Of a DNA stretch of 64,000 nucleotides, positions 1-10,600 are shown piece by piece (positions within the stretch are counted from its first letter, which is position 1; every line of letters begins with the position of its first letter). A program made the position numbers and the translations under genes. Source of the DNA: Dolomedes plantarius (taxonomy: Eukaryota > Arthropoda > Arachnida > Araneae > Dolomedidae); assembly GCA_907164885.2 (NCBI GenBank), contig OU015503.1, positions 126,877,764 through 126,941,763 of the forward strand, written 5' to 3'. Below the pieces are notes generated by a model, which searched no databases, was not told the origin of the DNA, and saw only the letters and a list, made by a program, of their open reading frames with translations.

Positions 1-98
1 TCAAATCCTGTCCGTTTTCCACGATTCTATAAGGTGCCACAGTTAACTTGAATGAGGTAACTTGAATTTTAAAATTTCTGTAGTATAAAAACAAATAT

Positions 99-356
99 TT
101 AAGAATTTCCATAACCATCAGCCAGCTCTGGGACTGAGAAAACACCTCGTTTACTAAATAATTTGGGGGAATTTATACCTCCAACTATTTCTTCCCATTT
201 ATACAAAAGGGCATCTTTATTAACAGGCCACTTCCAGTTATTTAACGACTTCGTCATGACACTCACGAACGCTCCATCCTCATTGAAGCTTTCAATGACA
301 CCTGGGTAGTATTCATTTTCGTACATTACAACTACAAATGAATCAGTCTTTGCACC
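99..356 (-). pseudogene. C-terminal fragment of a TE-type protein
   Basis: An open minus-strand reading of about 85 codons ends in a stop at 99-101. It stays open upstream of its first Met to about 356. It has two visible blocks: a valine/tyrosine-rich strand with a YYPG turn, and a tryptophan-rich stretch (NWKWP) followed by PPKL- and VPEL-like segments. I recall this small beta-rich tail at the C-terminus of repeat-encoded proteins in arthropods, but cannot name the family. The frame breaks upstream, so this is a 3' remnant. The flanking DNA carries repeated TTTGCACC/GGTGCAAA motifs, which fits TE debris. Confidence 0.4.
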
Positions 357-1769
357 AGGTTAATTTTCTTGCTTCAAACAAATTATTATTTCATGTGGTG
401 CAAAGTAACCCGCCCTTATGATATACTTTGCACCACTTTTAAAAAATTATTAAAAAATATAAAAACAGGTTTTATTAACATGGAACTATTCCTTAATTAT
501 CTAAGAATACAATAGAACTACTTTCAAAAGTCATTTTACAGAATTTCTATGATTTACATGAGCATTACAAAAAAATCTTGGAAAAATGGTGCAAAGTAGC
601 CCCGTTTTACGGTATTTTAAATTATTATGAAACTTTACATGCTATGAGTGCAAAGATTTCTTATTATAACTGGCATTTACAGCATTAGGCAGTTTGAGCT
701 CTCTCTCTCTCTCTATATATATATATATGTATACATTCTTTAATATTTAAATATATGTTGAACAAAAAAAAAAACCTAAATATCTTATATATGTAACTCA
801 TATCACTCCCATGCTATAAATTACTCTATTCAATTTATTATCTTCCCTCTGCATGGGAACTTCCTCATACAGAGGTAAAAGTACAGTTTAAGTTTTTAGG
901 CAGTCTAAGCCTGAAATCTGCTGGCCATTCTAAATAAATATTGATGTAAGCTGCAATAAGAGTTTTCAGATGGATAAATGTTCTGCTATAAGGTGGACAT
1001 AATGAAGAAAAGATGTAGATTGATAAAATGGCTACAGTGTGACAAGATAAAATTAAAATATTAAAAGTAAACTTGATCAACTAGTTAAAAGATTTAGTAA
1101 CTGATATCAAAACATAAAAATAATAAAGATGATACTTTGACATTTTGCAGTAAAAAAATTAATTAAAAACAATACATCCAATTTGGAAACAAAACACATC
1201 TACCAAATTTGAAAATGGGGTAGATAAATGGGGTTTCATAAGTTATTGTCGGTATGATATATTAACTGTAAATTTCGGTGGTTTGTGACAAAATACAGCT
1301 ACCATAATAATTCATCATTTCTCAAAAAAGTAGGATTGGACTAGTGACAAAAGCATGGAAATAACCAAAACATGATATGGAAAGACTAATTCATCTTAAG
1401 CTTATTGGCCTCATAGAAAAGCTCACACTATTGTTTGGTTACGTGGTGTCACATTTTCTTGGCAACTAAAGAGATATTGTTCATGCCATTTGGATTTACT
1501 TCTGCTTCCCATGCTTTTTCTTAATGGAGTCACTTGTTTTTATTTCTGATTGTTGAGCATATCTTTTTTTTTCACTCTACTTTATCTGCAGTTTTTCATT
1601 TAAATGTTTAGTAATGATGACCATAGGTAAGTATAGATTAAAGAATATGCCATGGATGGAGCCTGAAACTGTAGCTGTTTTTCAGGAGTTTGATATCCTT
1701 CCTAAGGCAAAAATGTGCTGAAAGGGCCACACAAAGTTAAGTTTAGATAAGCAAAATACATAGTTGTGC
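357..1769. other. AT-rich intergenic DNA with no supported gene
   Basis: There is no convincing coding exon here. The octamer TTTGCACC or its complement occurs near 345, 398, 428 and 586, always beside a short GTA-CCC/GGG-like sequence, suggesting termini of a degraded repeat. A (CT)n then (AT)n microsatellite lies at about 703-735. A 71-codon minus-strand ORF at 865-1080 has no recognisable domain and I treat it as chance. Confidence 0.5.
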
Positions 1770-2420
1770 AGCATAAGTTGCTGTCTACAGAAATCTAGTC
1801 TTCTTGTTAAGAATTGGCTTGAGAGTAGTAGAATATGCTCTTTGACCACTTTATGGTTCATTTACAATAATTGTTGTTTTGAGATTACATCTATCAAATA
1901 CCGTGAAAGAGAACTCAATATGTCACCAGAAATGACAGTTGATTGGTTTAATTATCTCCATGAAATTTTTTATATTCTACTATATAAGACAGAAAATTGT
2001 GAGATAGGTAGAGAAAATAAAATTATATGTAAATGAAAACTTATTTACTAAGCAAAAGTACCATGCTCGGAGATTTTTGCCAGAATAATGGATTTTGACG
2101 GTGTTTGTCACAAAATAAACAAGTGCTTCTTAAAGATGGTTAAAAAGTGGAATGCAAAAAATTTACTGCAAATGATTACAGATAATGTAGAAGCAAGTTT
2201 TCTCTGCTACTTTGCTTTTTGTCATCAAGAAAATGTGACTGGAGATAATCGAAAAGTACCAATCTCACCAAATAACAATACAAAGAAAGGCAATAGTAGT
2301 ATCTAACTGGCATAATATGACAACTTTTCCAGAAGGTAGTGATGCCAGGCAAGTATATACATTTTTGCCCAACAGTTTAATGCCAAGGTCACATCGAAGT
2401 CCAAAGAATAATCCATAAGT
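1770..2420 (+). pseudogene. Degenerate Merlin (IS1595/ISXO2-like) transposase
   Basis: Two overlapping plus-strand readings together match the order of the ISXO2-like transposase domain of Merlin elements. The first (about 1800-2036) has an LxMSPxxTVDWFN-like block followed by an EIGRENKII-like segment, where Merlin proteins normally carry the first catalytic acidic residue. The second (2088-2306) resembles the block that normally reads FGG-C-RET-KCF-VEKRD followed by the second acidic region. A later plus-strand segment near 2317-2360 resembles the third block. At least two frame changes and several stops make it dead. No inverted repeats were found. Confidence 0.55.
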
Positions 2421-2798
2421 AACATTGATTTGGTATGGAGCACTACGGTAAACTTTTTGTTACATAAGGGTTAATTAGACCAAGTAACATTGAAGTTAAC
2501 AACAAAAGCTGTTTAGAGTTTCTTATAAGCTAGATTTAATAAAAAGTTTAAAGGCAACATTAAAAATGAAGAAAATAATAAGCATACATGCTGAATACAG
2601 TCGAACCCTGTTATAGCAAACCTGGTATATAACGAACAAAAATTTTGGTCACACTGTTTTCCTATTGTATTTGATGCTAATTTATCCATTTATAGCAAAC
2701 CTCCAAAATCTTAAGAATCGGCTATAACAAACATTTTTTTCAGTCAACAACTGAATTTTTTTTTAATTTTCAAACTATTTAAGAATGTTTAAGATACA

Positions 2799-3176
2799 AT
2801 GAATGTTGAAGAACAAGATGATGAAGATTTACCTATCGCGATATGGATAGAAAAGCACAAAATTTCATCATTCTCAGATTGTGGCGTGCAATTGTTCAAA
2901 ACATGTGATGATGAAGTCATTACATGTGAAAATCCGTCTGGTGAAGATATTGTGGAAGGAATTAAAATGAATCATTCTGAAATCGAAGATTCTGATGCTG
3001 ATGAAGAGGAGCACATAAATGATGAAATCTCCACCATCTCAGATGCTACAGCAGCGATGAGTGTAATTAATAAGTTTTTGTCAACACAAACAGTGGAAGA
3101 AAGAGTGTTAGAATCATTTGATGTATTGGACAAAGAAATTAATAAAATGTTTTTAAAATCGGCATCACGTCAGTAG
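2799..3176 (+). pseudogene. C-terminal tail of a pogo/Tigger transposase
   Basis: This is an acidic 125-codon reading. Its C-terminal third (STISDATAAMSVINKF, then a VLESFDVLDKEI-like helix) resembles the helical C-terminal tail of Tigger/CENP-B-like transposases. The DNA-binding and DDE catalytic regions are absent, so the element could not move by its own enzyme. The ATG at 2799 is probably an internal Met of the ancestral protein. It lies wholly inside the element at 2598-3960. Confidence 0.65.
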
Positions 3177-3485
3177 TAGATTACTGATTATTTTTTATCA
3201 AAACAGTGAGCAACAATTAAAGATAAAATCAATTTATTTCCATTTGTCTTCATTTTTAGTTAATTTAATTAGTATTGTGTCAGTTTAATGTAATCGATTT
3301 TAGTCAATTTCATTCATTAATGATCATTTTTAATAGATTTTATCATTCTTTCAATGCATTATTATTGAATATACATAGCAACTAATGAGTTATAAATTTT
3401 GTGAAGTCTAACATTTTTCTTAATGATTCGGATATAGCGAACAAAACCTTTGGTCCCTTGAAGTTTGTTATAATGGGGTTCAACT

Positions 3486-3951
3486 CAGTGGTGTAGCAAG
3501 CATAACTGGTGCCCGGGGCACGATACTTTTGTGGCGCCCCCCCCCCCCTGAAAAACATATAGTAATATAATATATAGACCCTATATTGGCGCCCTCGATA
3601 AATATATAATAACATAATATATAGACCTTATGTTGGTGCCCTCCCCTAAAAACATATAGTAATATAATATATAGACCTTATATTGGCGCCCCCCACAAAA
3701 TAATATAGTAATATAATATATATACCTTATATTGCCACCCTCCCCAAAAAACATATAGTAATATAATATATAGACCTTATATTGGGGCCCTCCCCTGAAA
3801 AACATATAGTAATATGATATATAGACCTTATATTGGCATTCACCTCGAAAACATATAGTAATATAATATATGGATCTTACATTGGCACCCCTCTGAGAGT
3901 GGCGCCAGGTGCATGATAGACCCCCTTGCCCCCCCCTTTGCTACACCACTG
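3486..3951. mobile_element. hAT-type MITE built of ~50-bp tandem repeats
   Basis: The termini CAGTGGTGTAGC and GCTACACCACTG are perfect inverted repeats, flanked by the 8-bp duplication GTTCAACT (3478-3485 and 3952-3959). An 8-bp duplication with CAGTGG ends points to hAT. The interior has about seven tandem units of roughly 50 bp with the core ATAGTAATATAATATATAGA followed by a C-rich spacer. The short ORFs reading IYYITI or YILYYYM are products of this repeat and are not genes. A second copy lies at 41121-42173. Confidence 0.85.
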
Positions 3952-3962
3952 GTTCAACTTTA

Positions 3963-5648
3963 CATCCATCAGACTGCTGTAATAAAATAAAGAAATCACT
4001 TCAAACTTTGATAAGATTGAGTTCACTCATATAACCTTTATAATTCCCATTCTAATAATCTCATTTAACATGCTTCATGAAACCTTGTATAAAGTTGTAA
4101 AAGACTGGATTTAATGCATGCTATTTAGTAATACAGCAAACATCAGCATTGTGTAATTAAATTTAAAAAAAGTGTGTAAGTGATGAATTTATAGTTCAGG
4201 TAAATTGTTAACTAATTAAGCAATAAAACTGAATTGTAAGGTTCCACACTGTTGCCAAATTCTCCCTCAAGGCATCTCTCCAGTAACCTCCACTGAAAAA
4301 CGTCAATACACTGCTGTTCTTGACAACATATTAATAAAAAGGCAATAAAAACAATCATAAAAAACTACTTTAAATAAAACTAATATAAATTAGTTTAAAG
4401 AGTGTTTGAGATACAAAATAATAACTAACTTTTGTTTATTAAAAATTTCTTATGCCTCATGTATGTGCACATATACGAATCGCATAGATCAAACTGGAGC
4501 TTAACCAACAAGTCTCATTTTAGTTCACCCTGTACCATCAAGTAAATTACTATGTGCATCTGTCTCAGGATTTTTGAATTCAATACTATGATTAACTAAG
4601 AGATGTATGAAGTATACATCAAAATAGCAATTATAAGAACTCAAAACAGTCTGATATGATCATAGTTCTCAGCTACACATATTCATTTATAACACTCAAT
4701 AATGATTCATTTGATCCTCAACTTCTGTCAGAAATACACTTATATGAACCCCTTCTTGAGCTACCAATTACCTATTTATGTCCTCCTTTTTTACTGCATT
4801 AATCTTGTCCCAAACTTACTGTTGTATTAATACATCAGGTCCACCTAATTTCATATTTTCTCTCAAACACTCTTCCTCACTTCATGACGAAAACTAAAAA
4901 AATCTATGCCTATATACTTATTCCTATTCTATACATGAACATTCTGTCAATATCTATACTTATTAACCCACACATAAGTAATATGCTCGAACCAAACCAA
5001 GTGTCCTTTGTTATTGACCTTTTAATATGCACTTTTTTGGCTTCTCACATATTGCCACTCATGTCCATCACATACATCATATCTTTCCAGCAGTTTGATG
5101 ACTTGCTCTCAAATCATTTTTTATAAAAACAATCAATGATATATTTTTGACAGTCAACTCTCTACCAAATTCTCTAAATTTACATTTGCAACACTCATTT
5201 TTCATTAAAAAATTCAATTAGAGAGCATTGAAATACAGTGCAACGATAATTTACTTTCTAAATGAAAACTCGGCATGCGGTTCCAAAAAGCTAGTTCAGA
5301 AATATGGTAAAACGAATACCAGGTCAAATTTCAAAATAACTGCCTGAGGCGCAAAATTCAAATGAATCCATTTATAATAACTAATTTAATAAATACGTAT
5401 ACCTCAGCTAAAAGCATCAAATTTGGATGCCGATCACTATATTTGGCGCTTATGGACTGATCTTAGTATTTGAGAAACGAAGTTGTCATATCGCATGGAA
5501 CCATTTAATGCAGTTGAACTGAATAACGTTGATACTCAAATATATCGGTTAACACATATATAGACTCAAATCTTCTACTCATATTATTCAAGATGATTAA
5601 ATAAATAATCATTATAAGTTATAAAAATAATCAAGCTAAAATACATAC
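3963..5648. other. AT-rich intron/intergenic DNA downstream of the 5.7-kb exon
   Basis: This would be intron and 3' sequence of the minus-strand gene starting at 5823. One minus-strand segment, 4292 to 4208, follows a good acceptor (pyrimidines then CAG). It is open in a frame beginning GGYWRDALRENL and ends in TAA. That frame does not match the phase of the 5649 donor, so another exon would be needed. No other coding signal was seen. The plus-strand 80-codon ORF at 4884-5126 has intron-like composition. Confidence 0.4.
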
Positions 5649-5823
5649 CCAAAAGTTTTATTACCGACTCATAATTTTCAAGATGAAACTCTTTTAACAG
5701 GTTTGACAGTTCAAGTACTTTTTCTTCCGAACTATCATTAAATAAGGCTCGTAAACAAAAGGCTGATAGCAAACACCCCCCAATAAGAATAAAAAAATAC
5801 AGACTGTTGGCCATGACCAACAT
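5649..5823 (-). CDS. First coding exon of an unrecognised membrane-anchored protein
   Basis: From Met at 5823, or the better-placed Met at 5814 (GTCATGGCC context), the exon encodes a short N-terminus and a hydrophobic helix at about residues 7-27 (YFFILIGGCLL region). An acidic amphipathic segment follows (KVLELSNLLKEFHLENYESV), reminiscent of a SAM-like helix pair. The reading leaves the exon at a good donor (TTTTGG|GTATGT) in phase 1 and meets a stop in the intron about 20 codons later. The start faces the Rsf1-like gene, so a shared promoter is likely. The helix could be a signal anchor for ER or mitochondrial outer membrane. I do not recognise the family, and downstream exons are unresolved. 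Confidence 0.5.
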
Positions 5824-7145
5824 TTAATAACTTTAGTTTTGAAAACGCAAGACTAATAAAGAGTCATCTTCTTAGCAAAAATTGATCATTTTATTTTGAG
5901 AACTTTTCATGGTGTGTATTGATTTTTATAATAAAAAGGTGTAATCAAACAAACGAACTATATTTTCCACTAGCCGATAAAGTGATAGCATAGGTACATT
6001 TAAAAACTTGCATTACGTGCAAAACAGTTAAAAACTATAAAACAGTTACAGTCAAAATTAAGACTTAGATGTTATTCTGATCTCAAACGAGCAATTTTAC
6101 TAGTGCAATTATCCTCGTTTCTGTCAAACTTAGAAAAAAAACGAAAATATTTAGAACTCGGGCTGCATATTCTTTCAGCAAGGCCTTCATAGTTAGAATC
6201 GAATTTTTAAAAATCAGGAAAGAAACATGTCAACTCTAATTTCAATTTCAACGTCTGAAGTGGCAACGTACGTAGTCCTTTCTTTGGCGTGGTTGCATTT
6301 CGATTGGAATTGGTGGAGAGTGAAGTCGCATCTACGACATCCTATTTCGAAGTTCAAGAAAAATTAGCCATTTTAAAGTTTTTTTCCGGTTTCTAATCGT
6401 AAGATATTTTTCCTTAATTTGTCTATTCTGTTTCATCATAGCTTAAATAACAGAATTACCTTTTAAAAGTATCTTGTAATTCCTTATTGGATTACCGCCT
6501 CGTGTCACGCGCCATTTTTACCGGCTTTTTTACTAAATGATACCGGCATTGAAATTTTTATGGTTTTCTATCTAGTTCTATATTTTTTCAATCATGAATT
6601 TTTGTTTCTTATCTTTCATAAGTTTCTTGGTATTATATTAGTACGTTTTAGCTCACTATAAGTAAAAATATAATTTGTTCAACGAAGTCACTCTTCTGGC
6701 TATTAAGTATGTATATATGGCCGTTTTATTTAATTTGTCTCGCATTTCGAAATTCAGTTCATATTATTGCTTCTATTAATCCCAGTTTGTCGTTTACGGT
6801 TATTTTCATTTTAATTAATTTCTTATCTTTTGCTATATATTCCGTTAATTGGATAACGTTAACATGAAATTGTCATTTTTTTCAGTCCGAAAGCAAGTTA
6901 ACTATCAATTATTTGAATTGTCTGTGCATTATCGCTCTATAGACTGCAGCGTGCTGTGTTTCAAAATGGCGTATCATTAATGCCGGCGACACAAAGCGAT
7001 TGCCATATACGGCCATTTTTCATTTCAATAAGATTTACTACTGCATTTGTGCGGTATCTGAGGTGATCACATTAAGTTTTTTTCAATCATTTTATTTATG
7101 AAGTAAGACTTGTTCGATTAATATTTTACTTTCGTTGAGAAACAG
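5824..7145. promoter_or_regulatory. Divergent promoter/5' UTR region of two host genes
   Basis: This sits between the minus-strand start at 5823 and the plus-strand splicing-factor gene. It is locally richer in CpG than the surroundings and carries several AAAATGGCG/GCCAT elements (near 6510, 6965 and 7008) that resemble YY1/Pho-type promoter sites. Candidate 5' UTR exon ends for the plus gene are CAG|GTAATC at 7145/7146 and GAG|GTGATC near 7060. No transcription start can be fixed from sequence. No repeat with clear ends was found here, unlike most of the window. Confidence 0.35.
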
Positions 7146-7613
7146 GTAATCAGTGAGCTGAATATGTAAGTGTTTATTTGCTGTAACCTGTGGCAGACGA
7201 ATGTACCGGGTAACTTAGTTGATAGTTATAGAAATATTTAAACAATGAATATGGAAATATGCTTTTGAGCCTTGTAGCAGAATTAAAATGTTTGTAGAAA
7301 GTTTTGCGACATTTTTAACATGCTATTTTTTATGTAATTTCTTTTTCCTGTTATGAGGATGAAATTAGTCTTAGCTGCCATGTAATATAATATTTGGAAC
7401 ACAAAGAATAATGAATATTATTTTTGAGTAGAACTTATTTTCCTAGAAAACAGGTCTGATATCTTAAGACATGAAATTATTTTGATGTTTTATTTATGGA
7501 ATTTGTAGATTTATCTACACATCTATGTACTATGAAAGATTTTGAGTTGATATTATGGTTATATGCTGCATGTTGGTTTACTAATCTGAATTGTTTACAG
7601 GCTTAGAATAATA

Positions 7614-10600
7614 ATGGCCCCCATGTCAATATTTGTTGGAGGATTGGGAGAAGATACTCAGAAAGAAGATCTTGAAAGAGAATTCAGTAGGTTTGGTAAC
7701 CTCACCAAAGTATGGGTTGCTCGTAACCCACCGGGATTCGCTTTTATCGATTTTGAAAATGATGATGATGCAAATGAAGCTATCAAGGAAATGAATGGTG
7801 CTACTATCAATGGAGTTGCAATTAGAGTTGATGTTTCACGAAGTGGTGGCAGGAGAGGAAGAGGACGCGGCGGTTTCCGCGGTGGACGTGGTGGTGGAGG
7901 CTTCCAAGGTGGTAGAGATCATAGCTACGATGGGGGTTTTAGACGTGGAGGAGGTGGTGGTGGAAGAGGATTCTCCAGAGGTGGACCAAGATATGGTAGT
8001 GGAGGAAGAGGGGGATATGACTCTGGTGCTGGCGGCTATCGAAGCAGATCACCTATGGGCCAGAGGTAATTATGTGTGAATTCAAATATTTCTGTATAGT
8101 TTAAGTAGTTTCTGTTTAAATTGTTTTATCTAACATGTATAGTGCATGGTTGATATACTGATTTTACAGGGTTCGTACTATTCTTTAATTTACATTTTCA
8201 AGTTCAGTCATCCTGTCTGTTGAATTTGTTTAAATAAGATCTACATGTAGCCTTATTTGTAATGTGCAGGTATACTCTTAAAGTGCCTTTTTGCATCTGT
8301 TATTCAGTTTATTTTTTTCAGCAAGAAATGTAATGCATGAATTTTTCTTCCTGTGTATATAGTAATAGGTAAAATTGCATTCTTAAGGTAATTGTCATTC
8401 TATTTGTTACAGTTTTCAGAGTCCGTACTTTTCATTCTATTTTTTGAAACTTCATTCCCATATTTCCTACTCTCCAATAATCTATTCTGTTGTATGCAAA
8501 AAAGAGTTAATGTTGAGTGGGTTGCATTCCAAGCACATATATTTTTATCACTTTGTGCCTAATAATTATATTGAATAAATTTGCTGGTTTTAAAATGCAA
8601 ATTTTATTTCATTAACTCAAATTACAAAATCATCTTTTAAACTAACTTTCAAAAAGTATTTCTGCTTTTGCACGAAAATTTCTTTTTGCATTTTTGTGAA
8701 ATTTCATGTACGGCCCCTGAATAATGTACGAAGCCTGTTAAAGAAAATATTTTTGTCTTAAATTTTTTATTTTTCACTTTACTGTGACATTATTATAAAG
8801 TTATTAACGGTTTACATATGCCAAAACTTCTCATTCGTACAGAAATGAACGATGGTAAATCCTTCAAGTATAGCAGCTACTTTCAACAGAATTATCTTCA
8901 GTTGTACATGGTGGGCTTTCGAAGTTTTCCCTGCTTTTTCAAGTCATTGTTCTCATTGGTGTTTTTATGTTCAATGATTTGAATCTTCACTGTAAGATAG
9001 ACATCATTTCTCATTTTGTTTTACTGATTGTATTTATAATAAAATTTAATGTTGAAAGTTTTAATAAACTCCACTTTTCCTAAATTTTTGCATTTTTGAT
9101 TGTATAAATTAGAGTTATCACTGAAGTTCTAATTGCTGACTGAAATATCTTGCGTGTAATTTCTGTGGGGTATGTAATTGTACCTCACTATAAGTTTTTA
9201 TCAGTTATCTTTTTTTTTTTAAATTGCCAATTTGGGGTATAGTGTAAGTTTGGAGGGTCTTACAAAATTGGGACTTAGGGAAACTATCAGGCTGATTTTC
9301 ATTACTAATAGTTTCATGCTGGTATCGTGACAAAATCATGAACTCATGGGTTACTCAAATTTCCAGTACTGCTAAGTTGTCAGTCAAGTATGTCCACAAT
9401 TTAACATACCTGAGCAATGGATGTAGCACCTACAAGTAGGGTGTTTTGTAGTCATGGTAGGCTTAAATAGATTGAGAGAATGGGAAGGGTGGGGGTTCAT
9501 TTTTTTTCAGATTGCAAGAAAGACATCCCTGGATTATGAAGACTCCCTCTACTGATTATTTTTTTTTAATTCTGAGTAATTTATTCATGAATTATCGTTT
9601 GTCTTGACAAAATAATTATTCTTTGATAAATAGAAATTCTGCACACACAAAAAATTTAATTTACCAATTTTGTAGGGCAGTGTGAAACTACTTTTAAACA
9701 AAATATTACAAGTCTGGCTTCTGTAATTTAGTAAATAACAATGATCATTATATTTTCTTACTGTTTGTCTTGGAAATTGCTGATAGGCTGGTTATTAGAA
9801 AATCTAAATTTTGGGTTTTTAAATTGGGTGTTTCGGGGTGTTCTAATAGAAGTGTGTAACATTCTTTCATTAGATATATAGGTGTATACTTTTGTATATG
9901 TTCAAGGAATTGTACCTTAAAGTGTTTTCTTTTTGAAATGGATAGTGAGCCCCATCAATATGACCCTTTGAATTGTTCTGGCTTCTGCATTTGAATTTTT
10001 ATTTTTTTAACTTTGAGTTTCTTTTGGCCCTAAACAGTTGAATTATGTCCATTAACTGCAAGATATTGGTGTATATCCGTTGTCATTTAGAAAACTAGTG
10101 AATATGAATTTTATTGATGATCTGTATTTACAGATTCCAATTAGTACGGATAGATGCATGGTTTAACACACAGTGCATGTATAATTCTTGGGTGATGTAA
10201 ATTTTGTTTCTCTAAGAAATAGGATGGTATTACATATAAGTTTCCAATTGTAGCATTAAGTGAAACAAAGAAATCAAACATCAAGTGGATTCTGAGCTAA
10301 TTATTCGGGGGATATTTTTAAAATTTTCCATAAATGAACTACTATAAACACAATTATCTACTCATTTACTTAAGTTTTGTTGAATCTTGAAGGGATTCCA
10401 GAGCTGTGCAATTGTACTAGACCATAACCAAACACATTTCTTATCCCAAGATTTCCTGAACCTGAAATCTCCCTCAATGTTCCTCTAAAATTTTTCCTTG
10501 TGTTGTATAATACAAATTACCAAAAATGCACGATACCTTTTCCAGGGTGTTAGAAAATAGTATTCAGAAATGAGTGATTGGGATAAATAGAATTGACTAC

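Larger units (their letters stand above)
2598..3960 (+). mobile_element. pogo/Tigger-type element, 3' end split by a hAT MITE
   Basis: The left end CAGTCGAACCCTG starts at 2598 after a TA at 2596-2597. The right terminus reads as the inverted complement up to the base before a TA at 3961-3962. It is interrupted by the hAT MITE at 3486-3951, whose 8-bp duplication repeats part of the pogo terminus. Element DNA outside the insert is about 0.9 kb, too short for a full transposase. It retains only a C-terminal coding piece. TA target sites and CAGTCGAACC ends are typical of pogo/Tigger families. Confidence 0.8.

Noticed and set aside
3581..3805. Minus-strand ORFs with repeated IYYITI/YILYYYM text, also at 41028-41461
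   Set aside because: They are translations of the ~50-bp tandem unit of the hAT MITE. The peptide repeats follow the DNA repeat and appear in several frames.
3558..3890. Regular ~50-bp repeats resembling a CRISPR array
   Set aside because: Spacers are not unique and the units are near-identical head-to-tail within a TSD-flanked transposon in a eukaryotic genome.
4884..5126. 80-codon hydrophobic plus-strand ORF
   Set aside because: Composition follows AT-rich intron sequence, with no start context, no splice support and no domain.
7795..8079. 94-codon Val/Glu-rich plus-strand frame
   Set aside because: It is an out-of-frame reading of the RGG-coding exon.
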